Assembly (NCBI GenBank): GCA_036386415.1
Contig: DASVVT010000027.1
Coordinates: 70,759 to 134,758, forward strand
Direction of reading: 5' to 3'
Origin: DASVVT01 sp036386415
GTDB taxonomy: Bacteria; Acidobacteriota; Blastocatellia; Pyrinomonadales; Pyrinomonadaceae
DNA: 64,000 nt
The position numbers were made by a program, and so were the translations under genes. Below, piece after piece: positions 1-7,621 of this stretch (positions are counted from its first letter, which is position 1; every line of letters starts with the position of its first letter). The notes under the pieces were generated by a model. That model was not told the origin of the DNA. It was given only the letters and a program-made list of their open reading frames with translations, and ran no database searches.

Positions 1-117
1 ACAGGATTAGGACACTACCGAATTCTAAAATACATTGTAATTCTGCGGTTCTAGATGTATGTTGCTGGCTTGTAATTCGAAGCTCTTCAACCTTCTCATA
101 TTCACAGGAGACTAGGC

Positions 118-723
118 ATGAAATTCAATCACACCACATTCTTCAATGGTTATCGAGAGATTTACGGCAAGCTTAATCAAACTCAGGTCTCCGGCCTGGA
201 CAACTTGCTCGGCTACATAGAACTGGATAGTGACGTGAACGACATACGCTGGGCCGCCTACATGCTCGCCACCATCAAGCATGAATGCGCCGACACCTAC
301 CAGCCGATCACGGAGCGCGGCCCGAAATCCTACTTCAACAAGTATGAGCCCGGTACATCAATCGGTAGAGATCTCGGTAACCGTATCAAAGGTGACGGGT
401 ATCTCTATCGCGGTCGGGGTTATGTCCAGATCACAGGGAGGGCTAATTACCAGAGGATGAGCGGTGTTCTGGGACTGACCGGCGAAGATGATTTGATCGT
501 GCATCCGGATCACGCACTGAATCCGGACATTGCTTACCGTATCATGTCATACGGCATGCGCAACGGATCATTCACAAGTAAAAAGCTGGGCGACTATATC
601 AACGGCACAAAATGCGATTACACGAATGCTCGCCGCATCATCAACCGACTTGATCAAGCAGCAAAGATCAAGGGGTACGCAGTGAATTTCGAGTCCATTT
701 TGAAGAATAGCACGATCTCCTGA
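118..723 (+). CDS. GH19 chitinase/lysozyme-like protein
   Basis: The 201-residue protein resembles glycoside hydrolase family 19 chitinases and endolysins, which cleave chitin or peptidoglycan glycan strands. The family core is visible: ATIKHE around residues 51-56, where E56 is the likely catalytic acid, then TERGP (E66), YFNKYEP, and the GDGYLYRGRGYVQITGR block around residues 92-110 followed by NYQRM. The length fits a bare catalytic domain. No signal peptide, membrane segment or wall-binding domain is seen, so it could be a phage-type endolysin exported by other means, but no holin or phage gene lies nearby. AGGAG lies just upstream of the ATG. It stands 76 bp before a FecR-like gene on the same strand with no obvious functional link. 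The fold assignment is fairly secure; the substrate is unknown. Confidence 0.85.
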   Translation: MKFNHTTFFNGYREIYGKLNQTQVSGLDNLLGYIELDSDVNDIRWAAYMLATIKHECADTYQPITERGPKSYFNKYEPGTSIGRDLGNRIKGDGYLYRGRGYVQITGRANYQRMSGVLGLTGEDDLIVHPDHALNPDIAYRIMSYGMRNGSFTSKKLGDYINGTKCDYTNARRIINRLDQAAKIKGYAVNFESILKNSTIS

Positions 724-799
724 GAGTTTTAAGCGAACCATTTTACGCTCGCCCTCAAGAGTTGAGCGTCCAATACACTCACCGTTGCAGGAGGCTGAC

Positions 800-1540
800 A
801 TGCGCAGGATTTTCATTTCACGTAGTCGGCGGGCAGCCTTCCTCTGTCTCGCCCTGTCGTTACTCAATCTTCATTCGTCAAGTGTGCTCGCCGCAGACGC
901 CAAGACCTCTGTGCCGCACGCAGGCGACCTTACCATGGCCGGGGCTGTCCATGTGGATGATGCCCCGGCCATTCCCGGACAGACCATCTTCACCGGCAGC
1001 ATCTTCCGTGTGGCCGCTGCTTCCCGCGCCACTCTCACGCTCGGCAATCACACGCGCCTTGAGCTATCGGCAGAAACAGTCCTGAAGCTCGATTTCACGG
1101 AAAGTGAGGCCGCGTGCGCGCTCAGAGCCGGTCGGGTACGCATCATGGCACCTGCGGGTATCACCGCCCGTTTGATGACTAAAGACGCTGCCCTGCGATC
1201 AGACTCCGGGCAGCCAGCCATCTTCAGTGTCGAGAGCGGAAGCGATGGCCGGACAATCATCTTCGTTGAAACAGGAGAGGTGGAGATGAGTGTCGGCGAC
1301 CGGGCGCAGTCGGTGAGCGCGGGTCAGACGCTTTCGATTCTCGGAGCGTCAGCGACGCTCACGAACGGGCGACAGCATCTAGGCGCGGTGAAGCGAAACG
1401 TGCTGGAATTTGGCCTTGTCGGCGTGCTCTCCGTCGTCACCCTACTTCTCGCAGGAAACGGCGGTGGAGAGCCGGACGAACTTACTTTTGGTGGCACCGT
1501 CTGCGTTCTTTCTCCTGGCGCTCCTTGCGGGCTTAGATAG
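800..1540 (+). CDS. FecR-like exported protein
   Basis: An exported protein of 246 residues. The start is taken as the ATG at 800 because GCAGGAGG lies 5-12 bases before it; an in-frame TTG at 785 would place that Shine-Dalgarno inside the gene. Residues 1-35 form a signal peptide (basic MRRIF start, hydrophobic LCLALSLLNL, cleavage near VLAADA). The middle looks like a FecR-type beta domain: a repeated pattern around FTGSIFRVAAASRATLTLGN, LRAGRVRIMAP, FVETGEVEMSVGDRAQSVSAGQTL. A short hydrophobic segment (VGVLSVVTLLLAG) near the C-terminus may be a membrane anchor. Such proteins are common in acidobacteria and often stand alone without an ECF sigma partner, as here. The gene ends 28 bp from the convergent amidohydrolase gene. 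Confidence 0.75.
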   Translation: MRRIFISRSRRAAFLCLALSLLNLHSSSVLAADAKTSVPHAGDLTMAGAVHVDDAPAIPGQTIFTGSIFRVAAASRATLTLGNHTRLELSAETVLKLDFTESEAACALRAGRVRIMAPAGITARLMTKDAALRSDSGQPAIFSVESGSDGRTIIFVETGEVEMSVGDRAQSVSAGQTLSILGASATLTNGRQHLGAVKRNVLEFGLVGVLSVVTLLLAGNGGGEPDELTFGGTVCVLSPGAPCGLR

Positions 1541-1568
1541 ACCATAGAGCGTTTCTCGTTACTCACTT

Positions 1569-2909
1569 CTATTCAAACGTCAGCGCCTCTGCGCGCTCAC
1601 GCAACAGGTCTGACTCGCGTATCGCCTCGTCCATCACCTCTCGCTCGTTCATAGTCAGAAGCTCACGCTCACGCATAAGGATTTCGCCGTCTATCAAAAC
1701 CGTCTCGACATCGGATGCTTCTGCCGCATAAACGAGCGCGGAGACGATGTCTGCGGGACGCGGCGTTAAATGTAGACGGTTGAGATTGATGATCGAGATG
1801 TCTGCGCGTTTTCCGGCTTCGAGGCTTCCGATCTCCTGATCCAGGCCGAGCGCGCGTGCGCCGTCGATGGTCGCAAGTCGCAGGGCGCGACTCGCAGGCA
1901 AAGCTTCGGCGCCGCGCAGAGCTTTTTGTAGCAGGGCGGCTGTACGCATCTCCGTGAACATGTCCAGACGGTTATTGCAGGGCGCGCCGTCCGCGCCGAG
2001 CGAGACGTTGATGCCGCGCGACAGCATCAACGCGACGGGCGCGATGCCGGAGCCGAGTTTGAGGTTCGACGATGGGCAGTGAAGCACGCGTGTGCCCGTA
2101 CGCCTGAGCGTCTCCATCTCCGCCTCGTCCAGGTGAACGCAGTGCGCGAGCGCGACGTGCGTCCCTGTCAGTCCGAGCGAGTCCAGATATGTCACGTTGC
2201 GCTCTGCTGTCTCGCGCAAGACTATCTCTACTTCCGTCAGATTCTCGGAGGCGTGCGTGTGCAACATCACGCCGCGCTCACGCGAGAGATGCGCCACCCG
2301 TTCCAGCAACTCGCGCGTGCAGCTCAGGGCAAAGCGCGGCGCGAAGCAGCAACGTATGCGTCCCCTTGCGCGGCCATGCCACTCTTCTATGAGCGCGAGC
2401 GATTCTGCAATTGATGATTCAGTCTCCTCGCGCAGCGCGGCGGGCACATCCTCACCCTTATCCATCATGCACTTGCCGATGGTCGCGCGAAAGCCCGTCT
2501 CTTCAACGACGCGAAACACTTCCCCCGTGTGATTGACCGTCTCCATCGTCAACGCGCACGTCGTCCCGCCCTTGATTAATTCCGCCACGGCGAGCCGCGC
2601 CGAAGCTCTGACGGACTGAGCGTTGTGCGCGGCCTCCATCGGCCAGATACGCTTCTTCAGCCAGTCGATCAGCGTCAGGTCATCTGCCGCTCCGCGAAAC
2701 AGCGTCTGGCAAAGGTGTATATGGGTCTGCACGAAGCCGGGCAGGACGGCGCAGCCGCCCGCATCTATAATGGTGTGAGCCACGCCGGAAAAATTTTCGC
2801 CAATGCCGATGATGCGGCCATCGCGTATGAGCAGGTCTCCCTTCACGATAGAGTTCTCTTCGTCCATCGTGACGAGCGTTCCGTCTCTAATCAGAAGCGA
2901 CTTTTTCAT
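1569..2909 (-). CDS. amidohydrolase, SAH/MTA deaminase family
   Basis: A metal-dependent amidohydrolase of 446 residues from the ATG at 2909. It belongs to the cytosine deaminase-like branch that includes 5'-methylthioadenosine/S-adenosylhomocysteine deaminases and related aminohydrolases. Metal ligands visible are H63 and H65 in QTHIH, a later HTHASEN, AHCVH, and the Asp of SLGADGAPCNN. An N-terminal beta sandwich strand (LLIRDGTLVTMD) and the C-terminal ADISIINLN/VETVLIDG segments are typical. The predicted reaction is hydrolytic deamination of a purine nucleoside or similar N-heterocycle in the cytoplasm; the exact substrate cannot be read from sequence. An upstream in-frame TTG at 2936 was rejected because it lies inside the repeat arm. 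The gene follows recA with only the hairpin element between them. Confidence 0.85.
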   Translation of the reverse strand: MKKSLLIRDGTLVTMDEENSIVKGDLLIRDGRIIGIGENFSGVAHTIIDAGGCAVLPGFVQTHIHLCQTLFRGAADDLTLIDWLKKRIWPMEAAHNAQSVRASARLAVAELIKGGTTCALTMETVNHTGEVFRVVEETGFRATIGKCMMDKGEDVPAALREETESSIAESLALIEEWHGRARGRIRCCFAPRFALSCTRELLERVAHLSRERGVMLHTHASENLTEVEIVLRETAERNVTYLDSLGLTGTHVALAHCVHLDEAEMETLRRTGTRVLHCPSSNLKLGSGIAPVALMLSRGINVSLGADGAPCNNRLDMFTEMRTAALLQKALRGAEALPASRALRLATIDGARALGLDQEIGSLEAGKRADISIINLNRLHLTPRPADIVSALVYAAEASDVETVLIDGEILMRERELLTMNEREVMDEAIRESDLLRERAEALTFE

Positions 2910-2921
2910 CGGCGCAACAAT

Positions 2922-3006
2922 AAAGTAAAAAGGCAAAAGGTAAAAGGCAAAAGTGAAGCAGGAACATCTGCCTGACTTTTGCCTTTTACCTTTTTACTTT
3001 TGCCTT
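2922..3006. repeat. period-7 hairpin element, AAAAGGC family
   Basis: The left arm consists of heptads of the type AAAGGCA/AAAGGTA; the right arm is their reverse complement. A 16-bp perfect stem is seen at 2939-2954 with 2975-2990, loop about 20 nt. The right end touches the recA stop codon (3005-3007) and the left end lies 12 nt before the amidohydrolase start, so the element fills the gap between two co-directional genes. Confidence 0.8.
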
Positions 3007-4096
3007 ACTTGGCGGCTTTGCGACTCGATACCGGAGCGGACTCTTCCTCCTCCGCAACAGGCGCTTGCTCTTCAACGCCCCGCACGGGGATGCCGAGCGC
3101 GACGCGCACCTCGTTCTCTATGCGCTGCAACAACTCCGCGTTGTCGCGCAGCGTCTGCTTGGAGTTCTCGCGTCCCTGACCGAGGCGCTCGCCCTTATAG
3201 GAGAACCATGCGCCGCTCTTTTCGACCACCTTGTTGGCGACGCCGAGATCAATCGCATCGCCTTCGCGCGAGATGCCTTCGCCATACATGATGTCGAATT
3301 CGCAATCGCGGAAAGGCGGCGCGACCTTGTTCTTGACGACTTTGACCTTCGTGCGGTTTCCCACCACACGGTCGCCGTCCTTGATCGCGCCGATACGCCG
3401 TATGTCCAGGCGCAAGGAGGCGTAGAACTTCAGCGCCCGCCCGCCCGTGGTCGTTTCAGGGCTTCCGAACATGACGCCGATCTTCTCACGAATCTGGTTA
3501 ATGAAGATGAAGCAGGTGTTCGACTGCGCGACGATGGCCGCAAGTTTTCTGAGCGCCTGCGACATCAAGCGAGCCTGCAAGCCCGGCAAGCTGTCGCCCA
3601 TCTCGCCGTCCAACTCCGCGCGCGGCACGAGCGCCGCCACAGAATCTATGACGATCACATCGACGCCGTTCGAGCGCACAAGGGCTTCGGCAATCTCCAA
3701 AGCCTGCTCGCCCGAATCCGGCTGCGAAATCAGCAACTCGTCGATATTGACGCCAAGCTTGCCAGCGTATTCGGCATCCATCGCGTGCTCGGCGTCTATA
3801 TAGGCGGCGACGCCTCCGGCCTTCTGCGCCTCGGAGACGATGTGCAGCGCCAGCGTGGTCTTGCCAGAGCTTTCGGGGCCGAAAATCTCAATGATGCGAC
3901 CGCGCGGCACGCCGCCCACCCCGATTGCCGCATCAAGCGAAAGTGAAGTCGTCGAGATCGCCGCCACGTCCGAGACAGGGCGCTCGCCCAACTTCATGAT
4001 TGATCCCTTGCCAAATCTCTTCTCAATATTGAGCAGCGCCGCTTCAACCGCTTTGCCGCGATCCGCGCTTATCTTATCTTCAGCCATTACATACAT
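3005..4096 (-). CDS. recA: RecA recombinase
   Basis: RecA forms ATP-dependent filaments on single-stranded DNA, drives strand exchange and activates LexA self-cleavage. The 363-residue protein carries Walker A GPESSGKT at residues 73-80, a Walker B region VIVIDSVAALVP, the L1/L2 loop regions (GLQARLMSQALRKL, IREKIGVMFGSPETTTGG) and an acidic C-terminal tail (EEQAPVAEEEES) typical of the family. The start may be the ATG at 4096 or the second ATG at 4087 (MAEDKIS), which matches usual RecA N-termini better; no Shine-Dalgarno decides it. No recX follows: the next gene is an unrelated amidohydrolase. The promoter region holds a -10-like TATACT and a 7-bp palindrome. Confidence 0.98.
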   Translation of the reverse strand: MYVMAEDKISADRGKAVEAALLNIEKRFGKGSIMKLGERPVSDVAAISTTSLSLDAAIGVGGVPRGRIIEIFGPESSGKTTLALHIVSEAQKAGGVAAYIDAEHAMDAEYAGKLGVNIDELLISQPDSGEQALEIAEALVRSNGVDVIVIDSVAALVPRAELDGEMGDSLPGLQARLMSQALRKLAAIVAQSNTCFIFINQIREKIGVMFGSPETTTGGRALKFYASLRLDIRRIGAIKDGDRVVGNRTKVKVVKNKVAPPFRDCEFDIMYGEGISREGDAIDLGVANKVVEKSGAWFSYKGERLGQGRENSKQTLRDNAELLQRIENEVRVALGIPVRGVEEQAPVAEEEESAPVSSRKAAK

Positions 4097-4149
4097 CGCT
4101 TTCTTCTGTTCCTTTTCTCAAGCGTTCAGGTGGTGTTAAGAGCTTATCT

Positions 4150-4216
4150 CTGTGGCGGCCTGCCACAGATCGAAAGCGAGTATAACACACCCGGCGCGAG
4201 AATGGAACAGTGTTTC
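4150..4216 (-). promoter_or_regulatory. recA promoter region with candidate operators
   Basis: On the minus strand TATACT (4179-4184) is a good -10 hexamer; no strong -35 is seen. Just downstream of the expected start lies a perfect inverted repeat, CTGTGGC-5nt-GCCACAG (4150-4168). GAAACACTGTTC (4205-4216) covers the -35 zone and resembles a GAAC-N4-GTTC SOS box with one mismatch. Either could be a LexA-type operator; this is inference from position and symmetry only. Confidence 0.35.
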
Positions 4217-4266
4217 ATACGTGCAACGAACAATTTTACAGCGTCAAGGCCGGACTCTCGATGAGC

Positions 4267-4569
4267 TTAGAGAAACTGGCTGAGCGGGCGTCCCGTGCGC
4301 TTCTCGAACTGCTCGGCGAGCGAAGGCACTCCGCCAGCCGCCTCATCGCGCGTCAGGCGCTCGACTCTCCACATGGGAAAGAAGAGGTCTGTTAAGCCTA
4401 TGAACGGCTCATCGTGAATCACCGCCCGCGTCCAGTCATCAAAAGCATTCAGATCAAGACCACGTAAGAATACGCCAGCCGCATTGATCTCGTCGAGCAT
4501 GCCCCAGCATTTTTCGCGCGGGCTGTGCAGGACCACAACGACCGCCGTTCCCTTTTCGATGCCCTTCAT
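4267..4569 (-). CDS. conserved-looking hypothetical protein
   Basis: A 100-residue soluble protein beginning MKGIEKGTAVVVVLHSPREK. I do not recognise a family. It has a beta-strand-like start (GTAVVVVLHSPREKCWGMLDEINAAGVFLRGLDL), a Trp-containing middle (FDDWTRAVI, MWRVERL) and a charged C-terminus (SLAEQFEKRTGRPLSQFL), compatible with a small beta-rich, Sm-like or PilZ-like barrel; that comparison is speculative. No signal peptide, membrane segment or Cys cluster is present. It lies between trpA (100 bp upstream) and recA on the same strand. Its codon usage resembles that of its neighbours and the frame is open over the whole gap, so it is probably real. Confidence 0.65.
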   Translation of the reverse strand: MKGIEKGTAVVVVLHSPREKCWGMLDEINAAGVFLRGLDLNAFDDWTRAVIHDEPFIGLTDLFFPMWRVERLTRDEAAGGVPSLAEQFEKRTGRPLSQFL

Positions 4570-4669
4570 TTTTCACCCGCGCTCATGCGAAATGAGCCTC
4601 AAGCCATCTCATCATAGCGCCCCTTCTGCCGCAGCAATAAGTATTGCTAGCCTCCAAAGTAAAGGATAG

Positions 4670-5458
4670 TCAGACGGGAATCAAATTGCGCGCAAAATCC
4701 CCGATGCGCTCGACCATATCAGGGGCGCTGGCGTGACGTTCAATCTCTGCCACAATCGCGGAGCCGACCACCACCGCATCTGCGTAACTCCAGACTTCTG
4801 CCACCTGCGCAGCGTTCGAGATACCGAACCCGACGGCGACGGGCAGATCAGAGACTTCGCGCACGCGCGCGACAAGTTGCGCCGCGTCGCGGCTCACGTC
4901 CCGCCGAACCCCCGTCACACCGGCGAGCGAGACGGCATAGATGAAGCCGCTCGCGCGCTCTGCGACCATTGATAGGCGCGCATCGGTCGATGTCGGCGCG
5001 ACCAGAAAGATCATATCCAGCCCATGAGCTTTAAGCTGACCGGAAAACCCGGCTGCCTCCTCAGGGACAAGGTCTGTCACCAGCACACCATCGATGCCCG
5101 CAGCCTTTGCTTCTCTACACAGACGCTCCAGCCCGAATTGCAGCAGCGGGTTGAAATAGCTGAACAGCATGACGGGCACGTCCATCTCTGTTCGCGCAGC
5201 GGCGACTGTTTCCAGTATCTCTTTGATACCTAACCCGTGGCGTAACGCGCGCTCCGATGCGCGTTGAATGACGGGGCCGTCTGCCACGGGATCGCTAAAC
5301 GGCACGCCCAGCTCGATGATACTTGCCCCGGCGCGCGCCAGCTCAATTAACAGGTCATGCGTCGCGCGCAGGTCTGGATCACCCGCCGTGATGAACGGGA
5401 TGAAGCCCCGTCGCCCCTCACGCTTCAAGCGGGTAAAAGTTTCTGCGATGCGACTCAA
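4670..5458 (-). CDS. trpA: tryptophan synthase alpha chain
   Basis: TrpA cleaves indole-3-glycerol phosphate to indole and glyceraldehyde 3-phosphate and passes indole to TrpB. I choose the TTG at 5458 as start: GTGGAG sits 7 nt before it, and with this start the catalytic residues fall at Glu49 and Asp60, the numbering of the Salmonella enzyme (IIELGVPFSDPVADGP). An upstream TTG at 5471-5473 would add five residues. Other landmarks are FIPFITAGDPD, GVLVTDL, APTSTDAR, YAVSLAGVTG and VAVGFGIS (phosphate binding). The gene follows trpB, separated by a hairpin element. Length (262 residues) is normal. Confidence 0.95.
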   Translation of the reverse strand: MSRIAETFTRLKREGRRGFIPFITAGDPDLRATHDLLIELARAGASIIELGVPFSDPVADGPVIQRASERALRHGLGIKEILETVAAARTEMDVPVMLFSYFNPLLQFGLERLCREAKAAGIDGVLVTDLVPEEAAGFSGQLKAHGLDMIFLVAPTSTDARLSMVAERASGFIYAVSLAGVTGVRRDVSRDAAQLVARVREVSDLPVAVGFGISNAAQVAEVWSYADAVVVGSAIVAEIERHASAPDMVERIGDFARNLIPV

Positions 5459-5474
5459 CGGGAAGCTCCACAAA

Positions 5475-5605
5475 GCAGTAGACAGTAGTCAGTAGAAAAA
5501 CAGGAACACCTGGTTTTGCTATCTACTCTGCTTTACAAAATGAACGTTAACCGCACGCCGGATTTTCTTTTCTACTGGCTACTGGCTACTGTCTACTGTC
5601 TACTG
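5475..5605. repeat. period-7 hairpin element, CAGTAGA family
   Basis: Left arm 5475-5499 is CAGTAGA-CAGTAGT-CAGTAGA; right arm 5567-5605 is the reverse complement with one more heptad (GGCTACT). The stem is about 24 bp. The interior contains GCCGGATTTTCTTTT next to the right arm, shared with the elements at 13901 and 42305. The trpB stop codon (5600-5602) is made by the right arm and trpA starts 16 nt beyond the left arm. Confidence 0.85.
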
Positions 5606-6805
5606 ATTACTCTCCTGCACCGTACTGATATCCTTATCGCCGCGACCCGAAAGGTTGACGAGGATGATCTGGTCGCGCTTCATTTCGCGTGCGACTTTCA
5701 AGGCGTGCGCGACGGCGTGTGCGGACTCAAGGGCAGGGATGATGCCTTCGAGCTGCGAGAGCGTCTCGAAAGCTGTGAGCACTTCGGCGTCCGACGCTGC
5801 GACGTACTCGACTCGCCCGGCGTCATGCAGAAAGGCATGCTCCGGGCCGATGGAAGGGTAATCCAGTCCTGCCGAGATGGAATGCGTCGCTGCGATCTGC
5901 CCGTGCTCATCCTGCAAAACGTAGCTCAGAGTCCCCTGCAAGACGCCGGGTCGCCCGCCCCCGCTCTCCCGGAAGCGCGCCGCATGGCGTCCCAGCTCAT
6001 CACCGCTCCCACCCGCTTCGACCCCGATCATAGAGACGCCTTCGTCCATGAGAAATGGATGAAAGAGCCCTATGGAGTTTGAGCCTCCGCCGACGCATGC
6101 GATCAGCAGATGGGGAAGGCGTCCACGTTTTTCCAGAATCTGTGCGCGCGCCTCACGCCCGATCACGCTCTGAAAATCGCGCACCATCAGCGGATACGGA
6201 TGAGGCCCGAGGGCGCTGCCCAGCAGATAGTAGGTATCAGCCACGTTCGTCACCCAGTCGCGCAGCGCCTCGTTGATCGCATCTTTAAGGGTGCGTGATC
6301 CTGCCTCGACCACGCGTACCTCCGCGCCGAGCAGCTCCATCCGAAAGACGTTGAGCCTCTGGCGACGCACGTCCTCCGCGCCCATGTAGACGACGCAATC
6401 CAGACCGAAGAGTGCGCAGACCGTTGCGGTCGCCACCCCGTGCTGCCCAGCGCCCGTCTCCGCTATGATGCGACGTTTGCCCATGCGCCGCGCGAGCAAA
6501 ATCTGTCCGAGCGCGTTGTTGATCTTGTGCGAGCCCGTGTGCGAGAGGTCTTCGCGCTTGAGATAAATAGAAGCGCCGCCAGCATGTTCAGTCAAACGCG
6601 TGGCGTAAAAGAGTGGCGTCGGGCGTCCAGAGTAATCGCGCAGCAGCGAGTCGAACTCCGCATGGAAAGCATCATCCGTGCGCGCCGCTTGATATGCCTC
6701 GGTCAACTCTTCGAGCGGAGCCATCAGCGTCTCCGGCACGAAGCGCCCGCCATAGGGCCCCCAGTGCCCCTGCCCATCCGGTTGTGTCCCGCTCAGATTC
6801 TTCAT
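5600..6805 (-). CDS. trpB: tryptophan synthase beta chain
   Basis: TrpB condenses indole with serine to tryptophan using pyridoxal phosphate. The PLP lysine is K94 in GSHKINNALGQ; the phosphate-binding loop CVGGGSNSIG and the TGAGQHGVA segment are intact, as are the N-terminal WGPYGGRFVPETL block and the C-terminal NLSGRGDKDI. Length is 401 residues, normal for the TrpB1 type. The last residues (VQESNQ) and the stop codon run into the hairpin repeat that separates it from trpA. Upstream lies an unrelated exported protein gene, so the trpBA pair is detached from trpF. Confidence 0.97.
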   Translation of the reverse strand: MKNLSGTQPDGQGHWGPYGGRFVPETLMAPLEELTEAYQAARTDDAFHAEFDSLLRDYSGRPTPLFYATRLTEHAGGASIYLKREDLSHTGSHKINNALGQILLARRMGKRRIIAETGAGQHGVATATVCALFGLDCVVYMGAEDVRRQRLNVFRMELLGAEVRVVEAGSRTLKDAINEALRDWVTNVADTYYLLGSALGPHPYPLMVRDFQSVIGREARAQILEKRGRLPHLLIACVGGGSNSIGLFHPFLMDEGVSMIGVEAGGSGDELGRHAARFRESGGGRPGVLQGTLSYVLQDEHGQIAATHSISAGLDYPSIGPEHAFLHDAGRVEYVAASDAEVLTAFETLSQLEGIIPALESAHAVAHALKVAREMKRDQIILVNLSGRGDKDISTVQESNQ

Positions 6806-6882
6806 TCAACACAGCGCCCTTTCCCGCTCGCGCCGCACTCGCGCGCGTGTATCACCTCACATTATCAACTACGCGCCGGTGA

Positions 6883-7446
6883 CTACTTGTACCTGACCGG
6901 CTCCTCACCATTTTCCGGTATGACGCGCTGGCCCGGACGGTGAACGACGATAGCGTACGGCTTGAACTCGCCGGTTTCAGAGTCTACAGAGGCGAACTCA
7001 AAAGCTATTCCCCGTCGCACGTCATCGTAGTAGTCGATCATGACTCCGCCGCTGTCATTAATGAAGTGCCGGGTTTTTCTCAATCTCGTGTGGTGCTTCT
7101 GAATCTCCGCCAGACTGCTCGTGGCCGTCAAGCCTTCAGGCGTTTTGAAGCTCGCGGACGTGACTTTCACCTGAATGACCTGACCGCCCCTGTAGATGAC
7201 ACGCACGTCATTGCCCGTATTCGCCATCCAGGTATCGCCGGTCAGCTTGCCCTCCATACTATAGGTCGCAGAGGGCTGGCCTAAGGTTTTATGAACCTCC
7301 TGGCGGCTGATCCCAAGCTTGATCTTGCCCGCGCTGCGTCCCGGCTCAATCCTGAAATTCTGAGCCATCGCTACAGACGGCGCGTAAATTAGTAGCAGCA
7401 GACAACAGCTTAACCTGAGGCCGCCAGTTAGATATGATCTCGTCAC
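6883..7446 (-). CDS. exported hypothetical protein
   Basis: A 187-residue protein with a clear signal peptide (residues 1-29, hydrophobic LSCCLLLLIYAPSVAMAQ). The start is GTG at 7446 with AAGG repeats a few bases upstream. The mature part begins IEPGRSAGKIKLGISRQEVHKTLGQPSAT, a helix-turn pattern (GxIKLGxSRxEVxxxLGxP) seen in BamE/SmpA-like and other periplasmic domains, followed by alternating strands (DVRVIYRGGQVIQVKVTS). I would call it only a periplasmic or lipid-exposed protein of unknown role. It lies between the TonB receptor and trpB on the same strand; the receptor's terminator precedes it, so it is probably transcribed separately. Confidence 0.75.
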   Translation of the reverse strand: MTRSYLTGGLRLSCCLLLLIYAPSVAMAQNFRIEPGRSAGKIKLGISRQEVHKTLGQPSATYSMEGKLTGDTWMANTGNDVRVIYRGGQVIQVKVTSASFKTPEGLTATSSLAEIQKHHTRLRKTRHFINDSGGVMIDYYDDVRRGIAFEFASVDSETGEFKPYAIVVHRPGQRVIPENGEEPVRYK

Positions 7447-7555
7447 GCCTTACCTTCCTTACCGTTGCCGGTCGTCATCATCACAGGCAAGCCCATTATA
7501 TATCACAGGCACGCTTCCTCTCTCTCTGACGGTCGGGCGCACAGAAGTTGCTGTC

Positions 7556-7591
7556 AAAAAAATGCGGGCTGAAGCCGAAGCCACAGCCCGC
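7556..7591 (-). terminator. rho-independent terminator of the TonB receptor gene
   Basis: On the minus strand an 8-bp GC-rich stem (GCGGGCTG with CAGCCCGC, 7584-7591 and 7564-7571) with a 12-nt loop is followed by a run of seven T's, 30 bp after the receptor's stop codon. Confidence 0.85.
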
Positions 7592-7621
7592 AAGGCTTTG
7601 CAGCCGAGAGTTACGCTTGAC

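Noticed and set aside
3065..3946. 293-codon open frame antisense to recA
   Set aside because: High-GC shadow of recA with no domain content; similar long antisense frames over valS (29395-30369), mraY (46423-47418) and nadC (27710-28603) are rejected for the same reason.
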